DNA of 57,069 nucleotides from Balneolaceae bacterium (GTDB lineage: Bacteria; Bacteroidota; Rhodothermia; Balneolales; Balneolaceae). Positions 8,473 through 17,041 of this stretch are shown piece by piece. How positions within the stretch are numbered: position 1 is the first letter of the stretch; the number at the start of each line of letters is the position of its first letter. Position numbers and translations under genes: made by a program. The stretch lies in assembly GCA_009711805.1 (NCBI GenBank), contig VEMX01000016.1:1-57069 (forward strand), written 5' to 3'. The notes beneath the pieces are model-generated. The model was not told the DNA's origin. It saw nothing but the letters and a program-made list of their open reading frames with translations, and searched no databases.

Positions 8473-8535
8473 CTATAATCAGTTGTTGAAAAATTAAACC
8501 CGGTTACTTTCCGGATAAAAACCCCGTCGGCTAAC

Positions 8536-9840
8536 TTATGATTCAGCCTGGATTTTTGTAGCTACGGCCTGAACGTCATCCAAAACACGCAGTAAGTTGC
8601 CGCTCCATAACTTGGAAATTTCTTCTTCTGTATAGCCGCGTTTAACCAGTTCCAGTGTTACGTTAAAGGTTTCGGATGCATCCTCCCAGCCATATACACC
8701 ACCGCCGCCGTCAAAGTCGGAGCTGATACCCACATGGTCGATGCCAATCAGGTCTACCATATAGTCGATATGATCCACCAGGTCAGTCACATCTACGGGA
8801 GGGGCCACCGGGTGTACTTCTTCTTCGATTCTTGGAGTTGCTGCATCTATTACTTCCTGGCGCTTGGCAAAATAGGCTTCAATCTCATCCTGAGGTAATT
8901 GGCGGACTTCTCCCCATCCCAACATTTCAAAATCCATTTCAGCGGCTACCTCTTCAATTATGTTATCTGCCGCTTCGCCATACTTATTGTTTTTTTCGGT
9001 ATTCAGGTAGCTTTTAAATGCCACGGTTTGTACAACACCGCCGTTTTCTTTCAAGAGCAACAATTCTTCATCAGTCAGGTTTCGGCTCACGTCATTCAGG
9101 GCCCTGGCCGAGGAGTGAGAAGCTATAACGGGGGCTTTTGAAAGCTTCATGGTTTCAATATTCGCCTCTTTGGAGGGGTGAGATAGATCAATCATGATTC
9201 CCCATTTGTTCATTTCAGCCACTGCTTCTCTTCCCAGGTCGCTTAGGCCGTTGTGTAGCCAGGTGCTGTCTCTGGTTCCGGTATTAGAATCGCTAAACTG
9301 GCTGTGGCCGTTATGAGATAGCGACATATAGCGGGCTCCACGCTCATAAAACTCCTGGATGTGGGAAAGGTCGGTACCTACCGGGTAGGCATTTTCTACG
9401 CCGATCATAGCTACTTTTTTACCTTCGCTATTAATCCGGCGAACATCATCAGAGGTAAGAGCCAGTTCAATCCGGTCTGGAGCATACTCTTCGGTTAAGC
9501 GGTGAATGGCTTTAAATTTGTCATCGGCATTTTCGTAAGCCTTGGCATATCCTTCTTCAGAGAGAGTATCCTGGCCGGTGTAAACAATAAACCAAGCTAT
9601 ATCCAGGCCGCCTTCTTCCATCTTGGGGAGGTTTACCTGGGTATTTAAATTCATCGTGTAGTTTTGTTCTTCCGTGAAATTGGAAGTGCTGATATCGGCA
9701 TGAGTGTCCAAAGTGATCACCCGCTCATGGATTTGGCGGGCTCGTTCCATGAGCTGTTCTTCGGTCTCTTTTTCCTGTTGTCCCGTGCAGCTAACCAGGG
9801 CCAAAGAGAATAAAGTGATTACCGTAAGTATGTGTTTCAT
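8536..9840 (-). CDS. membrane dipeptidase (peptidase family M19), lipoprotein
   Basis: The start is ATG 9840, which gives a lipoprotein signal MKHILTVITLFSLALVSC with lipobox Cys18; the longer upstream frame would spoil it. The mature enzyme has the M19 zinc signature: HxD in LDTHADIS (His47, Asp49), HNGHSQFSDSNTG, VIASHSSARAL and GIDHVGISSDFDG. Family members are binuclear zinc hydrolases that cleave dipeptides, including D-amino-acid-containing ones from peptidoglycan. The lipid anchor places it in the envelope, facing the periplasm or cell surface. It is a single gene with its own terminator. Confidence 0.92.
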   Translation of the reverse strand: MKHILTVITLFSLALVSCTGQQEKETEEQLMERARQIHERVITLDTHADISTSNFTEEQNYTMNLNTQVNLPKMEEGGLDIAWFIVYTGQDTLSEEGYAKAYENADDKFKAIHRLTEEYAPDRIELALTSDDVRRINSEGKKVAMIGVENAYPVGTDLSHIQEFYERGARYMSLSHNGHSQFSDSNTGTRDSTWLHNGLSDLGREAVAEMNKWGIMIDLSHPSKEANIETMKLSKAPVIASHSSARALNDVSRNLTDEELLLLKENGGVVQTVAFKSYLNTEKNNKYGEAADNIIEEVAAEMDFEMLGWGEVRQLPQDEIEAYFAKRQEVIDAATPRIEEEVHPVAPPVDVTDLVDHIDYMVDLIGIDHVGISSDFDGGGGVYGWEDASETFNVTLELVKRGYTEEEISKLWSGNLLRVLDDVQAVATKIQAES

Positions 9841-10051
9841 TGTAAAGAGTTTTGATTCAGAATGAGAGATGCAGATCATCATATATCAATTTGTTGATCC
9901 TTGGGTTATTTGTAATAGTGATTATAGTGAATTAAAACCTCAGATAAGGATTAAAGAGTGGCTTTTACGAATCTTAAAATATCTTCTGATGGAACTAAGA
10001 AGGGTTAAGAGTGTTTTTAGAAAATGAACCGGATACCAAAAAGGAGGAGAT

Positions 10052-10315
10052 ATGACATTGGCAACATTATTGGGTTATATGGTGATTGGCCTGACCATTG
10101 GTTGGTTAAGCAACTTGGTATATGGTGAGCGGGGAGTGAATATATTACTCAGTCTGGGCTTTGGAATTGCAGGAGCTTTGGTTGGATCGCTGATTGTGTA
10201 CAGTGCGGGTTTAGCCGGTGCAGGGTTTTTTGCAGGCATAGGGGCAATTGGTGTATTGTTTACAGTAAACGTATTCAGGCAGGATGAACCCTTGGTCGAT
10301 GGGGCCTCTTTGTAG
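10052..10315 (+). CDS. GlsB/YeaQ/YmgE-type small membrane protein
   Basis: An 87-residue, glycine-rich, three-helix membrane protein (LGYMVIGLTIGWLSN, ILLSLGFGIAGALVGSLIV, AGAGFFAGIGAIGVLFTV) of the transglycosylase-associated family linked to stress responses in other bacteria. A strong AAGGAGG lies just before the ATG. The last 15 codons and the stop fall within a 62-bp sequence repeated at 11836-11897, where it is followed by a terminator. So the native 3' flank of this gene was probably displaced by the insertion at 10330-11835. Confidence 0.85.
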   Translation: MTLATLLGYMVIGLTIGWLSNLVYGERGVNILLSLGFGIAGALVGSLIVYSAGLAGAGFFAGIGAIGVLFTVNVFRQDEPLVDGASL

Positions 10316-10329
10316 GGTCAGACTTTAAT
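10268..10329 (+). repeat. 62-bp direct repeat flanking an insertion, left copy
   Basis: Positions 10268-10329 recur exactly at 11836-11897 (offset 1568), from AACGTATTCAGG to GACTTTAAT. It covers the 3' end of the GlsB-like gene plus 14 bp after its stop codon. Confidence 0.95.
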
Positions 10330-10333
10330 CAAA

Positions 10334-11070
10334 GCTGTGTTCAACCCATTAATGCAACAGAGGCTGCGCGGTGTTTTAGGGTTTGTTGAATGGGTGAAAG
10401 ATAATCAACTTTCGTATAGCTCTATTGTTGATGTGTCGTTCGGCGGTTTTAATGCGTTGCTCAGATACTTCCCGCAGATCCGTACCCTTAGGAAAGAACT
10501 GGCGAATCACTCCAATTCTGTTTTCCACCGTGCCTTTATCTTGTGAGATATAAGGGTGGGTAAAGTACACATCGGCGTCTAATTTGCCGGTGATCGCCTG
10601 GTGGTTGGCAAAGGCCTTATCATTATCGAGCGTCAGGGTTTTAATAAACGCTTTCGGAATCTTTCCCAGCATCTGCTCAATAGCTGTTTCGGTGTGATCG
10701 GCCTGGCGGCTGGTACCCTTTTTCAGGCGGGTGTGCACCTTGCACGATCGGTGTGATTGATGGGCCTTGCCTGTCATCAGGTCCCCTTCCAAGCCTCCAA
10801 GGCGTGTGCACTCCTCGCGATGGCACTGTTGGTTTTTTGTGGGAGCACAGTTACCGGGGCGATTTGCAGACTTTGTTCGAGTCTCTGCTACCTCCTCGGT
10901 CTGACGGCTCCAAGCCCGTCTGACCGATGGGTGAATTCGAACTCCTGTGCCTTATCCATCGATCAGACGGAACGTTGCAGGATTTGGAGGTACTGGGCAA
11001 GTCCAACCGTCAGATCGTGTCCAGGTTTTTTTGATATTTCGTTGTGTTGCACTTATTACTTGAATTCAGC
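10334..11070 (-). mobile_element. IS30-family remnant, internally rearranged, 737 bp
   Basis: The ends read GCTGTGTTCAAC at 10334 and TTGAATTCAGC at 11060-11070, inverted repeats like those of the IS30 copies at the window edges, and AAA occurs on both sides (10331-10333, 11071-11073) as a possible 3-bp target duplication. Minus-strand 10376-10792 encodes the DDE catalytic part (EGDLMTGK, TLDNDKAFANH, TVENRIGVIRQFFPKG). The C-terminus is frameshifted relative to the copy at position 1, and the N-terminal DNA-binding half is missing. Full elements of this family are about 1.1 kb, so several hundred bases are lost. A REP-like hairpin sits in the replaced part. Inactive. Confidence 0.85.
10897..10926. 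repeat. REP-like hairpin inside the IS30 remnant
   Basis: CGGTCTGACGG and CCGTCTGACCG form an 11-bp stem with one central T-T mismatch and an 8-base loop. The same stem, with the same mismatch, occurs at 56458 and 56718. Confidence 0.75.
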
Positions 11071-11233
11071 AAAGAATTCCCCGGCGACTTTGCTTCGGGG
11101 TGGTTTATTATATCCAATATTATAAGTGAAGATTAAATAATTCGATAATTTTCATCTAATCCATGTTCCATCCTCAATTGCTTTTTACTCCCTTCCTTAC
11201 GATAATGAAATAGTTATGAATCAATAAAATGTA

Positions 11234-11554
11234 TTGTCTGATTTTTTAGATAAAATAAAAAAGCTCATTAAAGAAGAAGAGGTTCGAATATCCGAACATG
11301 GTTACGATGAGTTATCTGAAGATAACCTGACAATTACTGGGATTATTAGTGGAATAGCTTCAGTAAAAGTGGTAGAAGAGTATCCTGATTATCCAAAAGG
11401 AAGCTGTATATTGGTTTTACAACAAGATAAAGAAGGAAACCCCGTTCATGTTTTATGGGGAGTACCCAAAGGATTTGAAAAACCGGCAGTTTTAATTACT
11501 GCATACCGACCTGATCCAGAAAGGTGGGGCAAAGATTATTTAAAAAGAGTTTAA
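11234..11554 (+). CDS. DUF4258-type putative toxin of a toxin-antitoxin pair
   Basis: A 106-residue protein starting at TTG 11234; an in-frame stop lies at 11225 and there is no early ATG. The pattern RISEHGYDELSEDNLTI, then VVEEYPDYPKGSCILVL and HVLWGVPK, ending RPDPERW, fits DUF4258, a RelE-like small domain often found as the toxin of type II pairs. The partner begins two bases after its stop. The pair sits in an insertion with an IS30 remnant. Activity is inferred from family and context only. Confidence 0.7.
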   Translation: MSDFLDKIKKLIKEEEVRISEHGYDELSEDNLTITGIISGIASVKVVEEYPDYPKGSCILVLQQDKEGNPVHVLWGVPKGFEKPAVLITAYRPDPERWGKDYLKRV

Positions 11555-11556
11555 GC

Positions 11557-11763
11557 ATGAAGAAAAAAACAAAATATATTCACTCAGGTAATTACGTAGC
11601 TGAAGTTGAAGTAGACCTAATTACAACGGAAGGCGAATGGTCTCCGTATTTAAGCCTTAAAGAAGCCAAGAAGTTGGACAATGTTAGAGAAGCTCTTAGC
11701 AATAAAAATTTAAAGGAGGCCTCTAAATATGGGAAAGTTTACAAAATGGAGCCAATACGTTAA
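11557..11763 (+). CDS. putative antitoxin partner of the DUF4258 protein
   Basis: The start is ATG 11557, two bases after the upstream stop, giving 68 residues (MKKKTKYIHSGNYVAEVEV ...). The pattern EVEVDLITTEGEWSPYLSL, then AKKLDNVREAL and a Lys-rich end is typical of the small proteins found next to DUF4258 toxins. An in-frame upstream start would overlap the toxin gene and is less likely. No DNA-binding domain is obvious. The toxin-first order is the usual one for this pair type. Confidence 0.65.
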   Translation: MKKKTKYIHSGNYVAEVEVDLITTEGEWSPYLSLKEAKKLDNVREALSNKNLKEASKYGKVYKMEPIR

Positions 11764-11835
11764 ATAACTCCCAGAACCAAATTGTGATAAAGAGACCAAA
11801 TCAAAGTGGGAAGTTGGAGCTCAGGAACGAGGATC

Positions 11836-11897
11836 AACGTATTCAGGCAGGATGAACCCTTGGTCGATGGGGCCTCTTTGTAGGGTCAGACTTTAAT
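11836..11897 (+). repeat. 62-bp direct repeat flanking an insertion, right copy
   Basis: Identical to 10268-10329. It is followed after about 20 bp by an intrinsic terminator that probably belonged to the GlsB-like gene before the insertion. Confidence 0.95.
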
Positions 11898-11916
11898 AAT
11901 CTTACTTAGCTATTTT

Positions 11917-11945
11917 AAAAACCCCGAACAATTGGGGTTTTTTTG
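11917..11945 (+). terminator. intrinsic terminator
   Basis: AAAAACCCC, an 8-9 base loop, GGGGTTTTTTT. On the plus strand it is placed correctly to end the GlsB-like gene in its uninterrupted form. Confidence 0.85.
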
Positions 11946-12019
11946 TGGGAACAAATTGAAAGGTCTTTGTATAAGCATTCATACTCACCTTCTGCTAAAT
12001 TGCTAATCTTTCAAATATA

Positions 12020-12418
12020 ATGACCAATAAAGACCGTAAAATTCAATTATTCCTTCAAATATTCTTTCTACTTGCTGCAATCTATCTTATATCAGATACT
12101 CTTACTGCATTATATTCCAGCCGCTTTCCGAACGATGTTTTTGAGTTTCACAATCAAAGTATACCGGCATTTATACTCGCATCAGGATTTATAGCCGGAG
12201 GGCTAAGTTTGATAAGTTGCATCACGCTGTGGCTGCGTGTAAATTGGGCCTACGCTTTTACCCTGTTTTCATCCGGTTTCATTTTTTGTTACCAGTTGAC
12301 GGGGATGGGGCAAGCTATCTTCCGAAACCCTTATGAAACCATTCCCATGGTCATCATTCTGATTGTACTGCTGCAAAGTTTTCCCTTTCAAATTCGACAA
12401 AGTACCAGGCATATGTAA
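12020..12418 (+). CDS. hypothetical four-helix membrane protein
   Basis: A 132-residue integral membrane protein with four hydrophobic segments (about 9-28, 48-68, 75-92, 105-122) and short loops. I recognise no motif or family. The next gene begins 30 bp downstream in the same direction, so the two may be cotranscribed. Confidence 0.6.
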   Translation: MTNKDRKIQLFLQIFFLLAAIYLISDTLTALYSSRFPNDVFEFHNQSIPAFILASGFIAGGLSLISCITLWLRVNWAYAFTLFSSGFIFCYQLTGMGQAIFRNPYETIPMVIILIVLLQSFPFQIRQSTRHM

Positions 12419-12448
12419 CCTCAGCTGGCTCAGTTCGTTGAAACAGCC

Positions 12449-13174
12449 ATGGAAAAGGTTTCGCAAAAAGATATTGAGTGGCTGTTAAATGATTCGGTAA
12501 ACCAATCGGCTGGTACAAAACCCACCTCATCAAAAAAGAAAAAGAATCTATTCTTCCGGCTGTTGATGTGGGGAGGTATGCTGCTATCCATGTTAGTGCT
12601 TCCCTTTTTCTTACTCATACGGCTTTCGGTGTATCTGAACCTCGAACATCAGTGGAATGGATGGTTGGCCTTAGCGGCCGGGGGTGGGGCTACGGTAGTT
12701 CTGTTATTGGTATACTTCCTGATGGTATTCAGAAAGGCAAAAAATAAGAAACGCATTTTTCGTTTGGGTGGCAGTATTGCCAGTGTGGTTGTGCTCGGTT
12801 TTTGTTTGTATGGGTTGATGTACTTATCGTCGGTTAATTCTAAGAGTGACAACATCCGGGAAGTATACCGCTCATTGCATCCCATACTTAGAGTGGCTGT
12901 TGCCACCACTACCCTGGCCGATGGTGAGTTGGTGGTAACCGATATAGGCCGCCAACCGGATGATTACACCTCCATGGGGTTGGCTGTAAACAATACTTCT
13001 CTTCACTATAAACAGAATGATGGTTTTGTACATGCCATAGATTTACGAACCATTGACAGGAGTGAGTGGCGCAATAAAATACTCGAGTACTCCCTCTCAG
13101 CTATGGGGTTTAACACTCTTCGCCATGTAGGCACGGCCGACCATTTGCATGTGTCGCTTCCTTTTGTGGAATGA
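12449..13174 (+). CDS. membrane protein with M15-like (DD-peptidase-like) C-terminal domain
   Basis: A 241-residue protein with a Lys-rich cytoplasmic N-terminus, three hydrophobic segments (about 35-58, 71-92, 108-127) and a C-terminal domain of ~110 residues. That domain shows TSLHYKQNDGFVHAIDLR (His186, His195, Asp198) and GTADHLHVSLP (His232, His234), an arrangement like the SxH...D and HxH zinc ligands of M15/M74 D,D-peptidases. I infer a membrane-tethered peptidoglycan peptidase-like domain facing the periplasm. This rests on motif spacing only; a non-catalytic relative is possible. Confidence 0.5.
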   Translation: MEKVSQKDIEWLLNDSVNQSAGTKPTSSKKKKNLFFRLLMWGGMLLSMLVLPFFLLIRLSVYLNLEHQWNGWLALAAGGGATVVLLLVYFLMVFRKAKNKKRIFRLGGSIASVVVLGFCLYGLMYLSSVNSKSDNIREVYRSLHPILRVAVATTTLADGELVVTDIGRQPDDYTSMGLAVNNTSLHYKQNDGFVHAIDLRTIDRSEWRNKILEYSLSAMGFNTLRHVGTADHLHVSLPFVE

Positions 13175-13252
13175 TGATAAGCTGCCCCTTGTATATGAGT
13201 TATATAATTGCGAACATTTGTATCCCCAATAAATAAATGGAGCCCAAGGGAA

Positions 13253-14659
13253 ATGTCTACATATAAATTTTATGAGCAGGTAAACAAAAATTTTGATAAA
13301 GCTGCAAAATACACACGCTTCGACAAAGGCTTGCTTGCCCAAATCAAGATATGTAATACCGTTTATCATGTAACCTTTCCAGTTCGCAGAGATAACGGAG
13401 ATATTGAAGTAATTGAAGGATGGCGCGTTGAGCACAGCCACCATAAACTACCCACCAAAGGCGGTATAAGGTATAGCCACAAGGTTGATGAAGATGAAAC
13501 CATGGCGTTGGCTTCCCTGATGTCTTATAAATGTGCTATTGTAGATGTTCCTTTTGGAGGTGCCAAAGGCGGTATTAAAATAAGCACCCGCGATTATACC
13601 GAATCGGAACTGGAAAGAATAACGCGGCGGTATACCTACGAACTCATCAAAAAAGGATTTATTGGCCCCGGCGTGGACGTGCCTGCTCCTGATTACGGGA
13701 CCGGAGCACGGGAAATGGGATGGATTTTAGATACCTACCGCCAAATGAAAGACGATTTGAATGCCGAAGCCTGCGTGACAGGTAAACCGATACAGATGGG
13801 AGGTATCAGGGGGAGAACAGAAGCTACCGGCCGCGGAGTGTATTTTGGAATTCGCGAGGCCTGTAATGTCAAAAAAGACATGGATATGGTGGGCTTGGAT
13901 ACCGGTGTGGAAGGCAAAACATTTATTATACAGGGACTTGGTAATGTAGGATATCACGCCTCTAAGTATATGGAAGAAGCGGGTGCCAAGCTGATTGGTG
14001 TGGCCGAGTATGAAGGTTCTATTTATGATGAAAACGGCATTGACCTTGAAAAACTGGTTGCTTTCCGGAAAGAAACAGGGAGTATTATCGGTTTCGAAAA
14101 CACTACTACTCTCAAAAAAAGAGATGACGCTCTTATCGCAGAATGCGATATCTTGATACCGGCCGCCTTGGAAAGCCAAATTACAGGCGATAATGCCGCA
14201 GACGTAAAAGCCAAAATTATTGCAGAGGCGGCCAACGGCCCTACCACAGCCGATGCTCACGAAATGTTGTTAGAAAAGGGAGTTCTTATCATTCCCGATA
14301 CCTACCTGAATGCCGGAGGTGTAGTAGTTTCTTACTTCGAGTGGTTGAAGGATATTCAGCACGTTCGCTATGGAAGAATGAGCAAACGTTTTGATGAAAC
14401 AAGTTTCAAAAAAATTCTGGAAGTGATTGAGAATATCTCAGATCGCAAGTTCACTGAAGAAGAATTGGAAAACCTGGCCCATGGAGCCGGCGAATATGAT
14501 TTGGTGGATTCAGGTTTGGAAGAAACCATGATAACAGCCTACCAGCAAGTTGCCGATATCAGGAAAGAATATAAGTTGGATGATCTGAGAACGGCAGCCT
14601 TTATTAACGCTATCAATAAGATTGGTATCATGTACGAACACATGGGCATTTTCCCTTGA
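13253..14659 (+). CDS. Glu/Leu/Phe/Val dehydrogenase, probably glutamate dehydrogenase
   Basis: I choose ATG 13253 (468 residues) because the family alignment starts near MSTYKFYEQVNK; a TTG at 13208 would add 15 unlikely residues. The N-terminal domain has GWRVEHSHHKLPTKGGIRY (Lys69) and SYKCAIVDVPFGGAKGGI (Lys93, Lys105), the substrate and catalytic lysines of glutamate dehydrogenases. The C-terminal Rossmann domain has GLGNVGYHAS. It interconverts glutamate with 2-oxoglutarate and ammonia; the catabolic NAD-linked form is likely but cofactor choice is not settled. It is a single gene ended by a clear terminator. Confidence 0.92.
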   Translation: MSTYKFYEQVNKNFDKAAKYTRFDKGLLAQIKICNTVYHVTFPVRRDNGDIEVIEGWRVEHSHHKLPTKGGIRYSHKVDEDETMALASLMSYKCAIVDVPFGGAKGGIKISTRDYTESELERITRRYTYELIKKGFIGPGVDVPAPDYGTGAREMGWILDTYRQMKDDLNAEACVTGKPIQMGGIRGRTEATGRGVYFGIREACNVKKDMDMVGLDTGVEGKTFIIQGLGNVGYHASKYMEEAGAKLIGVAEYEGSIYDENGIDLEKLVAFRKETGSIIGFENTTTLKKRDDALIAECDILIPAALESQITGDNAADVKAKIIAEAANGPTTADAHEMLLEKGVLIIPDTYLNAGGVVVSYFEWLKDIQHVRYGRMSKRFDETSFKKILEVIENISDRKFTEEELENLAHGAGEYDLVDSGLEETMITAYQQVADIRKEYKLDDLRTAAFINAINKIGIMYEHMGIFP

Positions 14660-14765
14660 TACAAAAAGGCCGCATCTGATTTATATGTTATCTATCTAAA
14701 GAAGATCTGGTGTGGTTGCCGGTATTCAGGCACAACTTATAGTGCTAATTTATTTTATTCATTTG

Positions 14766-14800
14766 AAGGGGTTGCTTTAACCGGCAACCCTTTTTTGTTT
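14766..14800 (+). terminator. intrinsic terminator after the glutamate dehydrogenase gene
   Basis: AAGGGGTTGC and GGCAACCC form the stem around a TTTAACC loop, followed by TTTTTT. It lies about 107 bp beyond the stop codon. Confidence 0.8.
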
Positions 14801-14880
14801 TCAGTTGTTGGAAGTTTGTGATGGATGATTAAGGGTTTTTGAAAAGCCCATTTTTTATATTTTTCTTTAAGTAGTTATTT

Positions 14881-14901
14881 TTTTAACCTTAAAGGTTAAA
14901 A
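14881..14901. promoter_or_regulatory. AT-rich palindrome upstream of the first DUF3857 gene
   Basis: TTTTAACCTT and AAGGTTAAAA flank a single central A, a perfect 10-bp dyad that ends 28 bp before the ATG at 14930. The position suits an operator. Alternatively it is a member of the AACCT-type hairpin family seen near 19.1 kb. Confidence 0.45.
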
Positions 14902-14929
14902 ATATATAATTGAAAATTCAAAAAACACT

Positions 14930-16948
14930 ATGACAAGACTTGTACTTGTTGTCATTCTCATGGCCAGTGTTAATGTGTTAGATGCATTGGCTCAGGTCCC
15001 AGAAATGAAATGGAAAGAGATAAATAAAGCCAATCTGAAAATGAAACAATTTGAAGCAGATAGCAATGCATCTGCTGTTGTTCTCTTTGATAAAGGGCAT
15101 GTTTGGTTCGACAAAGAAATAGAGTTACAAATGGAGCGGCATGTGCGAATAAAAATTCTGGATAAAAAGGGATTTGATCAGGCTAGCATAAGTTTATCAT
15201 ACAGAGATGATCTTGACCAGGATATTTCCAAAATACAAGGATATACTTATTACCTGGAGGGAGATAAGATTAAGAGAGAAGAATTACAGGGAGGGGGTAT
15301 TTTTGAGGATGAAATAAGTGACGTTTTGAAAGTGAAAAAATTTACGATGCCTCATGTTCAACCTGGAGTAATTATCGAATATAAATATAAAAAGGAAATT
15401 GGGTCTGCTTATTTAATGCCCGATTGGACATTTCAAAGGGAGATTCCGGTAATATGGAGTAAGTATACAGCCAAAATTCCAAATTGGTTTTCCTATTCAC
15501 AATACCTGAAAGGCAAACATCCTTACTACAGCAATAATTCGGAGACGAACTGGGAGTCAAAATTATTCAGGATACGGGTAGGATCAAATGCAGGCAGGCA
15601 ACGGGATCGAACGATAAGGGAGTCGATAAAAATGCGGTCTTACGAATGGATGATGAAAGACATCCCGGCACTCGAAAAACAGCCGTATGTGTCAACGATT
15701 GAAAATTACAGAGCCAAGCTATTATTACAGCTTGTTTCAGTACGTTTTCCCCAGCAGGACCCCAGTTATCACTTAATGACCTGGAATCAACTTATTGATG
15801 AGTTACTTGAGCATGATAAATTCGGAGAGCGGTTGGAAAGCTCAGACCAACTGATGAAATATGCGAAAACTGTTACAGATTCTATTGCCGACACTACAAA
15901 GAAAATACAGACCTTATACAGGGCTGTGGCCAATGGGATAAACTGGAATGACAGCTATGGTATCTTAGCTGAACGGTCATTAGAAGATGTTTTTGAATCA
16001 AAGCACGGTTCAGGGGTAGAGATCAATGTATTGCTGGTACAATTGCTCAGAGAAATAGGCCTGAATGCTGATCCGGTGATACTGAGTACTCAAGATCATG
16101 GACATGTATTGAAACTATTCCCCTTAACGCAGCAATTTAACCATGTTATTTGTGTAGTCGAACATAAGGGAAAACATTACTTGCTGGATGCGAATAATCC
16201 TGATAGAGAATTTGGCTTGTTGGCTGCAAATGACCTGAATGGAGAAGGGCTGGTTATCGATAAAGAAAATGCAAGATGGATTACTCTTGAAAATCGGAGC
16301 CAAACAAAAAAGGTGATCTCAATAACAGCTGAAATTAAGAATGATGGTTCAATAAAGGGGGAAGTTTCAGAATCAAATACCGGGTATGAAGCAATTGATA
16401 AACGCAAAATTATAAAAGAAGATGGTGCTGAAGAATATGCACGAGAACATTTGCTGGAAAACCTGTTAGAAGTAAAAGTGGATACCATAGAAACATCCAA
16501 TTTAAATTCTCCGGAACTACCGCTAAAAACAAAATCAAGCTTTACAGGCAGGGGAGATGTAAAAATGATGGATGATTACCTATACATTAACCCGAATTTC
16601 TTATTGAAGTATACTGATAACCCATTCAAGGATGTGGACAGGAAATATCCAGTAACTTTTCCCTACACTTTTAAAGAAAATTTTATAGTAAACCTGAAAA
16701 TACCGGAGGGATATATCATTGATGAACTGCCAAAATCCAGAATATTAAGGTTGCCGGGGAAAGCGGGTGAATTTAGATGGATAACTCAGAAAAATGGCGA
16801 TCGTATCACAATTGTCAATAGCATAAAGCTTGATAAGAGATACTTTGAAGTAAAAGAATATGAATATTTACAACAGTTCTATACCCAGTTGGTAAAAGTA
16901 CACCAAAGCCCCCTTGTGTTTAAAAAAAGTGTAGAGAGCGGAAAATAA
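14930..16948 (+). CDS. DUF3857 protein with degenerate transglutaminase domain
   Basis: A 672-residue secreted protein. The signal peptide MTRLVLVVILMASVNVLDALA ends before Gln. A DUF3857 beta domain follows (about 60-230; YKYKKEIGSAYLMPDWTFQ, RSYEWMMKDIPAL), then a transglutaminase-like fold at about 300-420. Where active enzymes have the catalytic Cys (KYGDCK), this one has KHGSGVEIN around residues 358-365, so Cys is missing, although the His region (FNHVICVVE) remains. I read it as a non-catalytic member. The next gene is a paralogue with Cys and His intact, which suggests a paired function in the periplasm or at the outer membrane. Confidence 0.8.
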   Translation: MTRLVLVVILMASVNVLDALAQVPEMKWKEINKANLKMKQFEADSNASAVVLFDKGHVWFDKEIELQMERHVRIKILDKKGFDQASISLSYRDDLDQDISKIQGYTYYLEGDKIKREELQGGGIFEDEISDVLKVKKFTMPHVQPGVIIEYKYKKEIGSAYLMPDWTFQREIPVIWSKYTAKIPNWFSYSQYLKGKHPYYSNNSETNWESKLFRIRVGSNAGRQRDRTIRESIKMRSYEWMMKDIPALEKQPYVSTIENYRAKLLLQLVSVRFPQQDPSYHLMTWNQLIDELLEHDKFGERLESSDQLMKYAKTVTDSIADTTKKIQTLYRAVANGINWNDSYGILAERSLEDVFESKHGSGVEINVLLVQLLREIGLNADPVILSTQDHGHVLKLFPLTQQFNHVICVVEHKGKHYLLDANNPDREFGLLAANDLNGEGLVIDKENARWITLENRSQTKKVISITAEIKNDGSIKGEVSESNTGYEAIDKRKIIKEDGAEEYAREHLLENLLEVKVDTIETSNLNSPELPLKTKSSFTGRGDVKMMDDYLYINPNFLLKYTDNPFKDVDRKYPVTFPYTFKENFIVNLKIPEGYIIDELPKSRILRLPGKAGEFRWITQKNGDRITIVNSIKLDKRYFEVKEYEYLQQFYTQLVKVHQSPLVFKKSVESGK

Positions 16949-16952
16949 TCCG

Positions 16953-16990
16953 GGGTAGCAGAATGGTATAAAGACCGCATTGCTACTATT
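16953..16990 (+). other. hairpin between the two DUF3857 genes
   Basis: GTAGCA and TGCTAC pair across about 25 bases (inner AATG / CATT also pair), followed by a TATTTCTTT stretch. It may be a weak terminator or attenuator between the two genes. Confidence 0.4.
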
Positions 16991-17041
16991 TCTTTACCTA
17001 ATACTTATTCATTACCCTAACACCATACATATCCTGTTGCC

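Noticed and set aside
16951-16995. tRNA-like stem sequence between the DUF3857 genes
   Set aside because: Only one arm pairs; there is no anticodon arm, T-loop or CCA, so it is a simple hairpin.
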